Assembly: GCF_014647035.1 (NCBI RefSeq)
Contig: NZ_BMOK01000010.1
Coordinates: forward strand, 57,952-121,951
Source: Sporolactobacillus putidus
GTDB taxonomy: Bacteria; Bacillota; Bacilli; Bacillales; Sporolactobacillaceae
Direction of reading: 5' to 3'
DNA length: 64,000 nt
Shown here: positions 9,607 to 19,100 of the stretch, piece by piece
Layout of the letters: each line of letters starts with the position of its first letter
Position numbering within the stretch: the stretch's first letter is position 1
Translations under genes and position numbers: made by a program
The notes under the pieces: generated by a model
The model's input: the letters and a program-made list of their open reading frames with translations, nothing else
What the model was told of the DNA's origin: nothing
Databases searched by the model: none

Positions 9607-9662
9607 ATTATATAGATAAATCCTTGCGGAGTAATCAGGCACACATGAGAATTTGGTGAGAA
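9607..9662 (-). promoter_or_regulatory. Promoter and tandem box upstream of the response regulator gene
   Basis: On the minus strand TATAAT occurs at 9612-9607 and a weak GATTAC -35 about 18 bases upstream. Further upstream TTCTCA occurs twice (9662-9657 and 9651-9646) separated by five bases. The 11-base period is the usual OmpR-family site geometry. A weak -35 with an upstream box fits activator-dependent autoregulation. This is inferred from sequence only. Confidence 0.45.
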
Positions 9663-10143
9663 AATTTCATCAATAGCCCTTCCTGAATAATTTTAAATCC
9701 GTTTAACGGGAGAAAATTTGTATTTGAAAGGGTAGGGCTCATCACTGGATCGGACCGTTTCAATTGATTTTTCCTCTTTTGAGGTATCAAATGGCGCGGG
9801 TGGAAATATCCTGTATGAAAGAACTTAGACAAAAAGAACGTCGCTTTTTAAACTGAGGAAACAAGCCTTTTGGACAAGGGCCGGTTTCCATCAGGGCATG
9901 GACCGCACAAGAGCTTTTTCCGGCCCCCACCGCGGGAACAATCAGAACGAAATAATGTGTACGGATTATTTCAATTTTGTAATAAACGGATTCAATAGAC
10001 ATTGGAATAAACCGAACGTTATCGGATAATAGAAAGAGTACTGATGATACACGTGCTAAAGCCCGTCTCAAAAAGACTATGGTTTGACGAACGTCACAAC
10101 TCTACTTGGGAGTGATACATCTCCCCTCGTTATTTTAAATTAG
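9663..10143. other. Intergenic stretch without a supported gene
   Basis: About 480 bases lie between the two-component genes and the dlt promoter. Two leftward open frames occur here (ending at 9635 and 9787), but neither has a ribosome binding site or protein-like composition. A short GGGAG/CTCCC hairpin lies around 10109-10126. Nothing else was recognised. Confidence 0.5.
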
Positions 10144-10207
10144 TTTCATTAAAATTTCATTAAAAATTCATCCTGAATTTGTTATTATACGACATAATAA
10201 GTATAGT
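10144..10207 (+). promoter_or_regulatory. dlt operon promoter with three 11-bp direct repeats
   Basis: TTTCATTAAAA occurs twice in direct succession (10144-10154 and 10155-10165). A third degenerate copy, ATTCATCCTGA, is at 10166-10176. They abut a sigma-A-type promoter: TTGTTA at 10179-10184, 17 bases, then TATAGT at 10202-10207. The 11-base period and the position directly upstream of the -35 are typical of activating OmpR/PhoP-family regulators (family knowledge). The neighbouring ArlR-like regulator or a PhoP homologue are candidates. Confidence 0.6.
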
Positions 10208-10213
10208 AATGAG

Positions 10214-10339
10214 GGTGGTCCCCATTAGTATCATCATGTCCGTAGTGATTCTCCGAAACTGACGCTACGGAGATCAGGGGTAGAAGTCTTGGCGCCTTTC
10301 ATCAGGGACCGGTTCATTCCGAACGGGAAGGAACAGAAT
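10214..10339 (+). ncRNA. Structured 5' leader of the dlt operon (candidate riboswitch/attenuator)
   Basis: The predicted transcript starts near 10214. Three pairings can be drawn: GGTCCC (10217-10222) with GGGACC (10305-10310), TCCGTAG (10239-10245) with CTACGGA (10265-10271), and CCGGTTC (10309-10315) with GAACGGG (10321-10327, one mismatch). The leader is followed at once by an intrinsic terminator, and AACGGGA at 10322-10328 could also pair with the descending arm of that terminator. This mutually exclusive layout is what an attenuator needs. I could not match it to a riboswitch class I know, nor to a T-box. Confidence 0.45.
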
Positions 10340-10360
10340 GCGGGAAAATATCCCGTTTTT
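10340..10360 (+). terminator. Intrinsic terminator inside the dlt leader
   Basis: CGGGA (10341-10345) pairs with TCCCG (10351-10355) over a five-base loop and is followed by five T residues. It sits 49 bases before the first start codon of the operon, so read-through must be controlled or partial. Confidence 0.6.
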
Positions 10361-10408
10361 CTCCCCTACCCTTTTCCAAAATTTAAACTTTGAAAGGACA
10401 TCGGAATT

Positions 10409-11596
10409 ATGAAAAAAAAGACTCATTTTTGGATGAGCCTTGTTTTCAGCTTGTCACTGCTTTTCTGCACGATCGCAGCCGGTGTGATCTTCCTGCTGCA
10501 AAACGGGCACAAACATGCCGTTGTTTCTTCCCGCGGGATCGTTGGCGCGGCGACAGCGAAAGCACGCACAATTCAGCAGGATACTGATCTTGATACAAAA
10601 AATGCGGCTTTAGTCAAACAAATCAACCTGAAAAAATCAGAAATCGATCAATATTTAAGCCACTCCGGTTTTTCCGGAACCGCGGTGGTGGTCAGCCATG
10701 GATACGTTGTGCTGAACAAGGGCTACGGGTACAGCAATCTCCTGGTCCACAGACCGAACCAGCCCGAAACGGAATACTATATCGGCTCAATCACTAAGTC
10801 GGTTACGGCGGTCGCTTTCATGCAGATGAAAGAACGCGGACTGATTTCTTTTGACACACCCGTTTCACAATTTTATCCGGATTTCCCTCACGGCAGATCC
10901 ATTTCTATGCTGGATCTCCTGTGCCATGTGTCGGGACTGCGCACGGCGCCCGAAACCTTAAAATCCTTAACCCGAGATGAACTGGTCCAGAAAATAGCCA
11001 ACTATAACATCCGCCTCTCTTCCCTGCCGGGAACCAGCTGGGCCTACATGGATGCTAATTACGCTATGGTCGCCGCTATTCTTGACAAGATCAGCCAGAG
11101 CACGTACGGTGAGACCTTGCATCAGTACATTCAGCAAAATATTTTCGACAGAGCGGGTCTGCAGCAGTCAGGGTTCGGAGACAGCATGGCTCAGTCTTCG
11201 CACCCATCCACCGGCTACGGAAATCTTAACGAACCGAGAATGGTGCCTTCCTTCTCCCAGTTGTTAGGGTGCGGCGATGTGTATATGTCTGCCTGGGATT
11301 TGTATCAGTTCGATCGTGCACTCGCTGACGGAACGCTCGTATCGGCCGCAAGTTATAATACCATTTTCACCAACCATTTCGGCGGGGTCCATTACAGCCT
11401 CGGCTGGTACATCAACCGGGGCGGGTGGGGGAAAGATACCTACTCCAGCCACGGTGTTCTCGGAGGATGGAACAGCGGCAATGCTTTTTCCATGGATCGT
11501 CAGAATTACGTCGTGCTGCTCGCGAACTCATCGCGGTCGTCGGGCATAATCGCTCCCGCCAACGAGACCATTTTCAATATACTCGCCGGAGGGTAA
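10409..11596 (+). CDS. Membrane-anchored serine hydrolase, DltE/PbpX-like
   Basis: This 395-residue protein of the serine beta-lactamase/penicillin-binding fold has an N-terminal membrane anchor at about residues 9-30. The nucleophile motif S127-I-T-K130 is followed by a YMDANY segment in the place of the Tyr-x-Asn motif and an HGVLGG segment in the third-motif position. It is the first gene of a dlt operon. In Lactiplantibacillus plantarum the equivalent first gene (formerly pbpX2) encodes DltE, an esterase that removes D-alanine from lipoteichoic acid (established knowledge). Assigning that activity here rests on position and fold only. A D,D-carboxypeptidase or another esterase remains possible. 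AAAGGA lies upstream of the ATG. Confidence 0.8.
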   Translation: MKKKTHFWMSLVFSLSLLFCTIAAGVIFLLQNGHKHAVVSSRGIVGAATAKARTIQQDTDLDTKNAALVKQINLKKSEIDQYLSHSGFSGTAVVVSHGYVVLNKGYGYSNLLVHRPNQPETEYYIGSITKSVTAVAFMQMKERGLISFDTPVSQFYPDFPHGRSISMLDLLCHVSGLRTAPETLKSLTRDELVQKIANYNIRLSSLPGTSWAYMDANYAMVAAILDKISQSTYGETLHQYIQQNIFDRAGLQQSGFGDSMAQSSHPSTGYGNLNEPRMVPSFSQLLGCGDVYMSAWDLYQFDRALADGTLVSAASYNTIFTNHFGGVHYSLGWYINRGGWGKDTYSSHGVLGGWNSGNAFSMDRQNYVVLLANSSRSSGIIAPANETIFNILAGG

Positions 11597-11640
11597 TCCC
11601 GGAGCAATCAAATCACGGCGCGTGTGAAAAGGGGGGAATG

Positions 11641-11790
11641 ATGTTGGATCGTCTGAAACAGTGGTATCATCATCCGGTCGTTCAGTGGGCTGCTCTGACC
11701 TGTTACTACACGGCTATTCTGCTTGGATTGATTTTGATATACGGTTTTACAGCAGCACATACCGGAACTTTTATTTATAACGAATTCTGA
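11641..11790 (+). CDS. dltX: DltX, small membrane protein of the D-alanylation pathway
   Basis: A 49-residue single-span protein starts at the second of two adjacent ATG codons (11638 and 11641). The run AAAAGGGGGG immediately upstream favours the second. A hydrophobic helix occupies the middle, and the C-terminus reads FIYNEF, the conserved ending of DltX, which is needed for D-alanine transfer to lipoteichoic acid and interacts with the Dlt machinery. It lies directly before dltA as in other Firmicutes. A longer frame open from 11425 overlaps the preceding gene and is not the true start. Confidence 0.9.
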   Translation: MLDRLKQWYHHPVVQWAALTCYYTAILLGLILIYGFTAAHTGTFIYNEF

Positions 11791-11804
11791 GGAGTGACTC
11801 CGTT

Positions 11805-13319
11805 ATGAGCATTTTGACATTGATTGAAAGGTGGGCCGACGCTTCGCCGGATCGGATCTGTTACGTATGGAGGGACAACCGCCTGACGTATGGACAACTG
11901 AAAAAGAGATCCGACGCGGTCTCTCATTGGATCGACAGAGCCAGCGAACGCAATGCGGCACCCGTTTTGGTTCACGGACACATGCACCCGAACATGCTGA
12001 TTCTCTTTCTGGCATGTCTTAAATCTGGTCATGCCTATATTCCGATTGACCTCTCCATACCTTCCGAGCGGATTTCGATGATTGCCGAAGATTCCGGTGC
12101 CCGGCTCATTTTCAGTGAACAGACCGCCCTGCTGCCGGCCCTTTCTCAGAAAATCATCGGTCCGGATCAACTGAGCAGCATTCTTGAGGTTGATCATGCG
12201 CTTGAAGCAGCAGGAGCCTGTGAGGCAAAGGCAGACGACATCTTTTATATGATCTACACGTCAGGAAGTACAGGCCGGCCCAAGGGCGTCCAGATCCCGC
12301 ATGAGTCGCTTTCAAGCTTTGTCTCATGGGTAAACAGCGATTTCGGTCTGGGCGACCGTCAGATTTTCCTGAATCAGGCTCCCTATTCATTCGACCTTTC
12401 CATCATGTCTCTCTATCCGTGCATGACAACGGGCGGAACCTTATGGACGGTGGACAAAGACATGATCGCGAGGCCTGCCGATTTACTGGATTCACTGGCA
12501 GCGTCTGGTGTCAATGTCTGGACATCAACGCCGTCCTTTGCGGAAATGTGCCTGATGATGCCTTCTTTTTCAGAAAAAACACTGCCTGCCCTGCATACTT
12601 TTCTTTTCTGCGGCGAGACGCTTCCTGTGTATGTGGCCAAAAGCCTGCATGAGCGCTTTCCAAGGGCAAGAATCATCAATACTTACGGACCGACGGAAGC
12701 AACGGTTGCCGTAAGCAGTGTGCAAATCGGCGAGGACTTGATCGCGGACGGACAGCCCTTCCCGGTCGGCCGATGCAAACCGGACTGCCGGATTTTGATA
12801 CTTGACCCGGACGGAGAGCCGGTTCCCGAAGGCGAGAAAGGTGAAATTGTGATCTGCGGGCCAAGCGTTGGAAAGGGCTATCTAAACGAACCGGAAAAAA
12901 CGAAGGCGGCTTTCAGCGAGATCAACGGTCAGCGCGCCTACCATACCAAGGATCTCGGCTTGATAAAAGAAGGATTGCTCTACTATCACGGCCGTATGGA
13001 CAGCCAGATTAAGCTTCACGGATTCAGAATGGAGCTGGGAGAAATTGAGCACGTGCTTTCCTCATGCCGTTATGTAAAACAGGCAGTAGTTATTCCCGTA
13101 CAGAAAGGGGAAGGTTACGACCACCTGATCGGTATTGTCGTTCCCGAAGACCATCCCTTTGAAAAAAGCTACCAGCTTTCCTCCGCCATCCGGAAAGAGC
13201 TGAGCCTGTATCTTCCCGGTTATATGCTGCCAAGAAAATTTATCTATCAATCTTCTTTTCCGATGACGGCAAATGGAAAAATTGATCGAAAAGTTCTGCT
13301 GAAAGAGGCCGCCCAATGA
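11805..13319 (+). CDS. dltA: D-alanine--D-alanyl carrier protein ligase DltA
   Basis: This 504-residue adenylation enzyme of the ANL superfamily activates D-alanine with ATP and loads it on the phosphopantetheine of DltC in the cytoplasm. The P-loop-like motif YTSGSTGRPKG begins at Y151. NTYGPTEA supplies the adenine-binding motif, YHTKDLG the ribose-binding aspartate, and the C-terminal subdomain ends with the catalytic lysine segment NGKIDRK. The length is the usual 500-510 residues. It starts 14 bases after dltX behind GAGGAGTG, and its stop overlaps the dltB start by four bases. Confidence 0.97.
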   Translation: MSILTLIERWADASPDRICYVWRDNRLTYGQLKKRSDAVSHWIDRASERNAAPVLVHGHMHPNMLILFLACLKSGHAYIPIDLSIPSERISMIAEDSGARLIFSEQTALLPALSQKIIGPDQLSSILEVDHALEAAGACEAKADDIFYMIYTSGSTGRPKGVQIPHESLSSFVSWVNSDFGLGDRQIFLNQAPYSFDLSIMSLYPCMTTGGTLWTVDKDMIARPADLLDSLAASGVNVWTSTPSFAEMCLMMPSFSEKTLPALHTFLFCGETLPVYVAKSLHERFPRARIINTYGPTEATVAVSSVQIGEDLIADGQPFPVGRCKPDCRILILDPDGEPVPEGEKGEIVICGPSVGKGYLNEPEKTKAAFSEINGQRAYHTKDLGLIKEGLLYYHGRMDSQIKLHGFRMELGEIEHVLSSCRYVKQAVVIPVQKGEGYDHLIGIVVPEDHPFEKSYQLSSAIRKELSLYLPGYMLPRKFIYQSSFPMTANGKIDRKVLLKEAAQ

Positions 13320-14485
13320 TTTCTTTTATTCCTTACGCTTCATTTCGCTTTTTTATCGTTACGGGCATTCTTCTTCTTCCGGTCATCATTGCGGGACTCA
13401 GCGGAAAACGGATAACCCTATATAACGATCTTGTCGCGATCGTCATGGTCTTTCTGATTTTTTACGGCCAACCGGCGCAGTTTGTCTCAATTATCGCTTT
13501 TATTATCTGGCAGGCCGTGGTCGTGAAAAGTTATTTCGAACTAAAAAAAAGAAACAATCGTTCCGTCTATTTTTATACCGCAGTTATTCTGGCGATCATT
13601 CCGCTGTTTTTTGTTAAACTTTCGGCGGATGTTCCTGTGCTCGGTTTTCTCGGCTTTCTTGGTATCTCTTACGTTTCGTTCCGGTCGGTCGAAGTTATTA
13701 TGGATTTGCGCGATGGCCTGATCAACGAGATCCCTCTGAACCATTTTCTCAGGTTTACGCTTTTCTTCCCGACGATTTCGTCGGGTCCGATCGACCGTTA
13801 TCGCCGGTTTGAATCGGATCTGAAACAAGTCCCGTCGGGGAAAGAATACAAAGAACTCCTTTACCTGGGTATCAATAAAATTTTCCAGGGGTTTCTCTAT
13901 AAATACATTATCGCCTATCTTGTGCATCAATACTGGATGAGTTCGCCGGCACTGGCATCGAATAGTTTTTTCAGTATCTGGATGTATATGTACGCATACA
14001 GCATGTACCTGTTCTTTGATTTTGCCGGATACAGTCAGTTTGCCATCGGATTCAGCTATATAATGGGCATCCGGACTCCGGAGAATTTCAACAAACCGTT
14101 TCTCAGCCGCAATATCAAAGATTTCTGGAATCGGTGGCACATGTCACTGTCCTTCTGGTTCCGAGATTTCATCTACATGCGTTTCGTGTACCTGATGATC
14201 AAGAAAAAGTGGATAAAAGACCGTTATCTGATTTCCGACATCGGTCTCGCGCTCAACTTCCTGGTCATGGGATTCTGGCACGGTTTCCTGCTGCAATATA
14301 TCATCTATGGCATCTATCATGCCGTCGCCTTTATCTCATTTAACCGATTTGAGCATTTCAATAAGAAGCACCACATCTGGCCGAAAAACAATAAATGGAT
14401 CCACGCATTGTCTGTGCTGATCACGTTTCACGTCATCTGTTTCAGCTTCCTGATTTTTTCCGGAAGGCTCAATTTCCTTTGGTAA
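13316..14485 (+). CDS. dltB: D-alanyl transfer protein DltB (MBOAT)
   Basis: This 389-residue membrane-bound O-acyltransferase takes D-alanine from DltC on the cytoplasmic face and passes it across the membrane toward teichoic acid. It has many hydrophobic helices. The FWNRWHMSLSFWFRD segment (H275) is followed by the catalytic-channel histidine H322 in MGFWHGF, both conserved in DltB. The ATG overlaps the dltA stop in ATGA, so translation is coupled. The length is close to the usual 390-415 residues. Confidence 0.97.
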   Translation: MISFIPYASFRFFIVTGILLLPVIIAGLSGKRITLYNDLVAIVMVFLIFYGQPAQFVSIIAFIIWQAVVVKSYFELKKRNNRSVYFYTAVILAIIPLFFVKLSADVPVLGFLGFLGISYVSFRSVEVIMDLRDGLINEIPLNHFLRFTLFFPTISSGPIDRYRRFESDLKQVPSGKEYKELLYLGINKIFQGFLYKYIIAYLVHQYWMSSPALASNSFFSIWMYMYAYSMYLFFDFAGYSQFAIGFSYIMGIRTPENFNKPFLSRNIKDFWNRWHMSLSFWFRDFIYMRFVYLMIKKKWIKDRYLISDIGLALNFLVMGFWHGFLLQYIIYGIYHAVAFISFNRFEHFNKKHHIWPKNNKWIHALSVLITFHVICFSFLIFSGRLNFLW

Positions 14486-14512
14486 TCAAAACATAACGGG
14501 AGAGTGTTTGAT

Positions 14513-14764
14513 ATGGTTGAAATAACAGAAGCTTTTAAGAATGAAGTTCTGGATGTTCTGGCGGAAATCTGTGAATCCGATGAAGTGAAAGACGAACCGG
14601 ATATCCGGCTTTTTGAAGAAGGACTAATGGATTCATTTGCTACGATCTCTCTGCTTGTTGAGGTGGAAAACCGGCTGAATATCAAGGTTCCGGTTTCAGA
14701 TTTTGATCGCAGTCAATGGGCGACACCGAATATGATCATCGAGAGGCTGGCTGAGAGAAAATGA
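14513..14764 (+). CDS. dltC: D-alanyl carrier protein DltC
   Basis: This 83-residue acyl-carrier-like protein carries the phosphopantetheine attachment serine S41 in GLMDSFAT, the conserved DltC motif. The first in-frame start is GTG at 14504. The ATG at 14513 is preferred because GGGAGAG stands eight bases before it and because it gives the family length of about 80. It shuttles D-alanine from DltA to DltB. Its stop overlaps the dltD start. Confidence 0.95.
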   Translation: MVEITEAFKNEVLDVLAEICESDEVKDEPDIRLFEEGLMDSFATISLLVEVENRLNIKVPVSDFDRSQWATPNMIIERLAERK

Positions 14765-15951
14765 AGGCGCCGCGATTCGGCCCGATGATACTGGCCGTTA
14801 TTCTTGTCTGCGCGCTGGTGTTCACCCCACCGAGTGTGAAAAGCCTGACCATCAGCCCGAATGACGTGTATAATGCGTCCTCGACCCTTGATCCGACTAT
14901 TTTTCAAGGCATTCTCATGCAGCAGAAAATGCTGAAGGACAAACAATACTTGCCGATATACGGTTCATCTGAGCTGCACAGACTTGATATCTATCATCCG
15001 ACAAATTATTTCAAGATGAATCCAGACGGCTTTACGCCTTTTCTAATCGGCAGGGCAGGTATGTACTCGCTCGTCCATTTTTTGAATTTGGCTGCCAGCG
15101 CCGACTCGCTTAAGAACCGGAAGATCGTTATCATTCTGTCTCCGGAATGGTTTTCAAAGAAAGGGCTTAGTGACAGTTACTTCGCCGGCAACTTTTCAGA
15201 GGAACAGATGTATCAGTTTATTTTCAGCAACAACATCGATCCGAAACTGAAACAGAAAGCGGCTAGACGGTTCCTGCAGTTTGGATTTATCCGGCAGAAC
15301 GGCGCCATTGCAAAATTGCTTGAGGGTATCGCCTACCCGAACAAAACATCCGGATTGTCAACGTTTGTCGATTCGCTTCAGGGACATATGAATAGCCAGA
15401 TGCTGACGCTGTACGACGCGATCAGGATGCATATGGTAAAACCTAATTACTACCCAAGCCAGTATCAGAGTCCTGATCCAAAATTAAAAGGGAAAAACTG
15501 GAGCCAGCTGAAGCTCATGGCCAAAAAGGACGTTGAATCCTACACCAATTCCAACCGGTTTCACATAGACAACGCCCTCTATTTGAAAAGCATTAAGAAC
15601 AAGCTGACGCATTTTAAAAACTACAGTGCCGGCCAGAGTTTCAATAAATCACCGGAATATGGAGATCTGCAGCTCGTTCTCGATCTGCTGAAAGAAAAAC
15701 ACGCCAAGGCGCTGTTCGTTTCCGTTCCCTTTAACGGACTTTGGTATAACTACGCTGGCGTATCAAAGCAGAAACGTGAAGTCTGCTACCGGAACATTGC
15801 CCGTGAGATCCGTGGCAACGGATTCCAGCTCGCCGATTTCACGCGTTTTGACACCAAACCTTATTTTCTTGAGGATACGATGCATATTGGTCCGGAAGGC
15901 TGGGTCTATATCGATCAGGCTATTAAAGCCTTTTATGATCAAAAAACATGA
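14761..15951 (+). CDS. dltD: D-alanyl-lipoteichoic acid biosynthesis protein DltD
   Basis: This 396-residue protein has one N-terminal membrane helix (about residues 8-24) and an extracellular SGNH-like hydrolase domain. The YGSSELHR motif (S69/S70) and the C-terminal D372-x2-H375 in [10 protein letters not shown] form the conserved catalytic set. In the family it completes transfer of D-alanine to teichoic acid outside the cell. It overlaps dltC by four bases and ends the operon, followed by a terminator at 16033-16063. Confidence 0.96.
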   Translation: MKAPRFGPMILAVILVCALVFTPPSVKSLTISPNDVYNASSTLDPTIFQGILMQQKMLKDKQYLPIYGSSELHRLDIYHPTNYFKMNPDGFTPFLIGRAGMYSLVHFLNLAASADSLKNRKIVIILSPEWFSKKGLSDSYFAGNFSEEQMYQFIFSNNIDPKLKQKAARRFLQFGFIRQNGAIAKLLEGIAYPNKTSGLSTFVDSLQGHMNSQMLTLYDAIRMHMVKPNYYPSQYQSPDPKLKGKNWSQLKLMAKKDVESYTNSNRFHIDNALYLKSIKNKLTHFKNYSAGQSFNKSPEYGDLQLVLDLLKEKHAKALFVSVPFNGLWYNYAGVSKQKREVCYRNIAREIRGNGFQLADFTRFDTKPYFLEDTMHIGPEGWVYIDQAIKAFYDQKT

Positions 15952-16032
15952 CTTGAGACACCATAACTGGCCGGCTTGAACTGAAATTAAATGTTTATAG
16001 CCAAGGTTTTCCTACAGGCCATTGCAAAATAC

Positions 16033-16063
16033 GGTCCCATTTTTTATGAGTGGGATCCTTTTT
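16033..16063 (+). terminator. Intrinsic terminator after dltD
   Basis: GGTCCCA pairs with TGGGATCC (one bulged base) across a short AT-rich loop and is followed by five T residues. It lies about 80 bases after the dltD stop. Confidence 0.65.
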
Positions 16064-16158
16064 CTGTACAGACACCATAGCAGCGTCGTATTAAAAAAAA
16101 TGAAACAGGTAAAATAGATTCGGATGAAAAGAATGCTCTACCGTTAGGAGAATTCGGA

Positions 16159-19100
16159 ATGGTTTATAAAGTCAGTGTGATTGTTCCCGGATATAATGTA
16201 TCCTCATACATCAGACAATGTTTGGACTCGCTGGTTCGCCAGAGTCTGCAAAATATACAGGTCATCATGATCAACGACGGTTCCACCGACACGGAAACCG
16301 GCCGGATTATGGATGAGTATGCCGCGGCTCACAAACATTTTGAAGTCATTCATCAAAAGAACATGGGGCTGGGTGCGGCGAGAAACAGAGGCGTAAGAGC
16401 CGCAAGCGGAGAATACATTGCGTTTGTCGACAGCGACGATTATGTTGACGGTCAGGCCTATGAAAAAATGTATGCAATGGCGGAACAGACGCATTCCGAT
16501 ATTGTCTGCGGCGGTGTCAATCGATTTAAGTCAAACGCTAATCGGAAATCGTTTCTTCACCAAATAGCGATTACCGACACACGCAAAAAGACTCACATTA
16601 CGGAGTGTCCGGAATTGCTTTATGACACGACCGTTTGGAACAAGCTTTATAAGAAATCCTTTTGGGACGGCTGCGGGCTCTCCTTCCCTGAACATATGCT
16701 TTACGAAGATATTCCCGTGACCATCCCGGCACACTTTCTGGCCAAATCCGTCGATATAATCGAAGATACCGTTTATTACTGGCGGATCAGAGAGGGAAAA
16801 GACCGGTCCATTACGCAAAAAAGGGATGACATTCATAATTTTGAGGATCGGCTCAAAGCTTTGCACAAGCTCGATACATTTTTAGAAGAGCGCAGAATTC
16901 CTCAGAAAATAATTGAAACCAATCATTTGAAATATCTGACGGTTGATTTTTACAATTACTTGAATGATTTAAAATTCGTCGACTCTCTGTACATCAGCAA
17001 ATTTCAAAAGCTTGTATCCCGTGAACTTTCAAAAATCGATCCGGAACTGTTCGGGCGGATTCCCGCAAAAATAGCACTCGCTTACCGGCTGCTGCTGCAA
17101 AACAAAATGGAGGACGTTTTGAAAGTCATTCAAGTGGACAGAAAACACGACCTTAATTTCAAACCTTATCGGAGACAGGGACACTGGTATAAGAAATTCA
17201 CTGTTACCGACTTTACGCAGAAGCATCCGGTTTGTATCGATCGATCATTAAACGCGGTCTCACGCATTCATCGGATCCTTTGGAACAGGAACGGAGAACT
17301 CGAGATATCCGGACACGCCTATATTGAAGGCATTGATTCGAAAAAAAAGTCAAGTGTCCGGATGGCCGCCCGTCTCGTCAATATCGGCAATGGCCGGGAG
17401 ATTGCCCTTCCCGTGCAGTTGTTCAGGAACCGGTCCATTACGAGAAAATGGGGCACGGCTAAGGTTATAAGACTTAATCCGCTTTCAAGAGTCTATAATT
17501 ATGACTGGTCTTATTTTTCAATCAAGGCAAAGGGCAGCCAGGCACTGAAAATGCTTAATGAAGGCCGCTGGACTGTTTTTCTGGACGTGATGGTCCGGGG
17601 CCTGAAGAAAACGGTGCGCCTTGGCGCCCCTCTCAGAGGAAGCAATCTGGCCAATTATCGCCTGATCAACGATACCGCTTTTAACGTAAAATACAATGGC
17701 AGCTGGCAGCTCGCTATTGATGTTTACCGGCCAGACGTTGTGATCGACCATGCGGCTGCCCGCGAGGACCGGATAATAATCGGCGCACGGATAAACAGGG
17801 CCATTTCAGACTTGTGCCTCTCCTCCTATAATCGGAGAACCGGAAAACAATCAACATTTACACTGAAAAGCACGGATTCAGGAGAGAACCGGCTTCTTCT
17901 GACGGTTCCCGGAGATATTCCCGGCAGTACGGATTTTAAAGAGACAGGCTGGAGCATCGGTTACCGCCTTCCCGGTGAATGTATGCCGCGTCCCGCAGAC
18001 GGGCAACTGGCCAATAAAGTCACCATCGTCCAGATCCGGCAACGTGATATCTGGGTTGAAAATGTGAACGGCCGAGTTTCGATTTTTGCTTCGGCATACC
18101 GCCATCCGGTTCTCAGCGATCTGAAATTTACGGACGGCTCGATGATGCTCCGATTGACTTTGCCGCGCCAATGCGTTCCGGAATGGGACACTATTAAAAA
18201 GCGGCAGATTTTGTTCGAATCGGCAAATAACGACGCTCCTCCTGTTTCCTTTGACCTGGATTCCATCCGCTCTCCTTACTCGGTGGAAGATGACTCGATT
18301 AAGCTGGATTGTTTTGATGAAAACGGGGATTTCAGATGGTATACATCCGGAAAATGGAACGTTTTTATTGTCGAAACCGGTAAAGGCCCTTCTGGCAAAC
18401 CACGCGTGCGGAAGGTCCCGGTGATCCTGTCCGGACCATTATCCAAAGCGTCCGGTGTATGTTACGCTTATCAGAAGATCCGCTTCCGCTCCTTGAGCGA
18501 CAGGCACCGTTCCCTCAGCTTTCGGACCGAGATTCACCGCGGCTTTGCGGACCGCACGCCAAGACGCAGAAAAATCATCCAGTGGTATTTGTACCCTTTG
18601 ATGCGGCTGCTGCCGATCAAGAAAAATACCGTCATTTTCGAAAGCTTCTGGGGGAAGGCCTTCAACGATAATCCAAGGGCCATCTACGAATACATGGAAC
18701 GAACATACGGCGAAAAATATCATTACATCTGGTTTATGGACAACGAGTATGTGCCGGCGGGCGGCCGTGCGAAAACTGTGCGAAAATACAGCCTGCCCTA
18801 TTTTTACTATCTCGCGAGAGGAAAATATTTTGTCGCCAATGCGACCTTCCCTGACTTTTACATCAAACGTCACGGTCAGATCGAGATGCAGACGCTGCAC
18901 GGAACATTCATGAAAACGATGGGCCTTGACGAAACCGTCACGTTCAATACGAAAGACAAACAGGACCGCCTGCTGAGACGGACCGGCCGCTGGGATTATC
19001 TGATCTCACCCAGTCCATATATGACATCAGTTTCAAAAAAGGCCTATTTGTTCAATCGCCGGATCATCGAGTGCGGATTTCCGAGAAACGATTCACTCTA

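Noticed and set aside
9635..9832. Leftward 65-codon frame
   Set aside because: It overlaps the regulatory boxes of the response-regulator gene, and no translation signal was seen.
9787..10071. Leftward 94-codon frame containing a GAGKSS string
   Set aside because: It resembles a Walker A motif only by chance. No ribosome binding site, no other ATPase motif, and the rest has no protein-like composition.
10214..10360. Known riboswitch or T-box
   Set aside because: No TGGNACCGCG T-box sequence, and no recognisable SAM, TPP, FMN, lysine, glycine, c-di-AMP or ykkC core, so it was kept as an unassigned leader.
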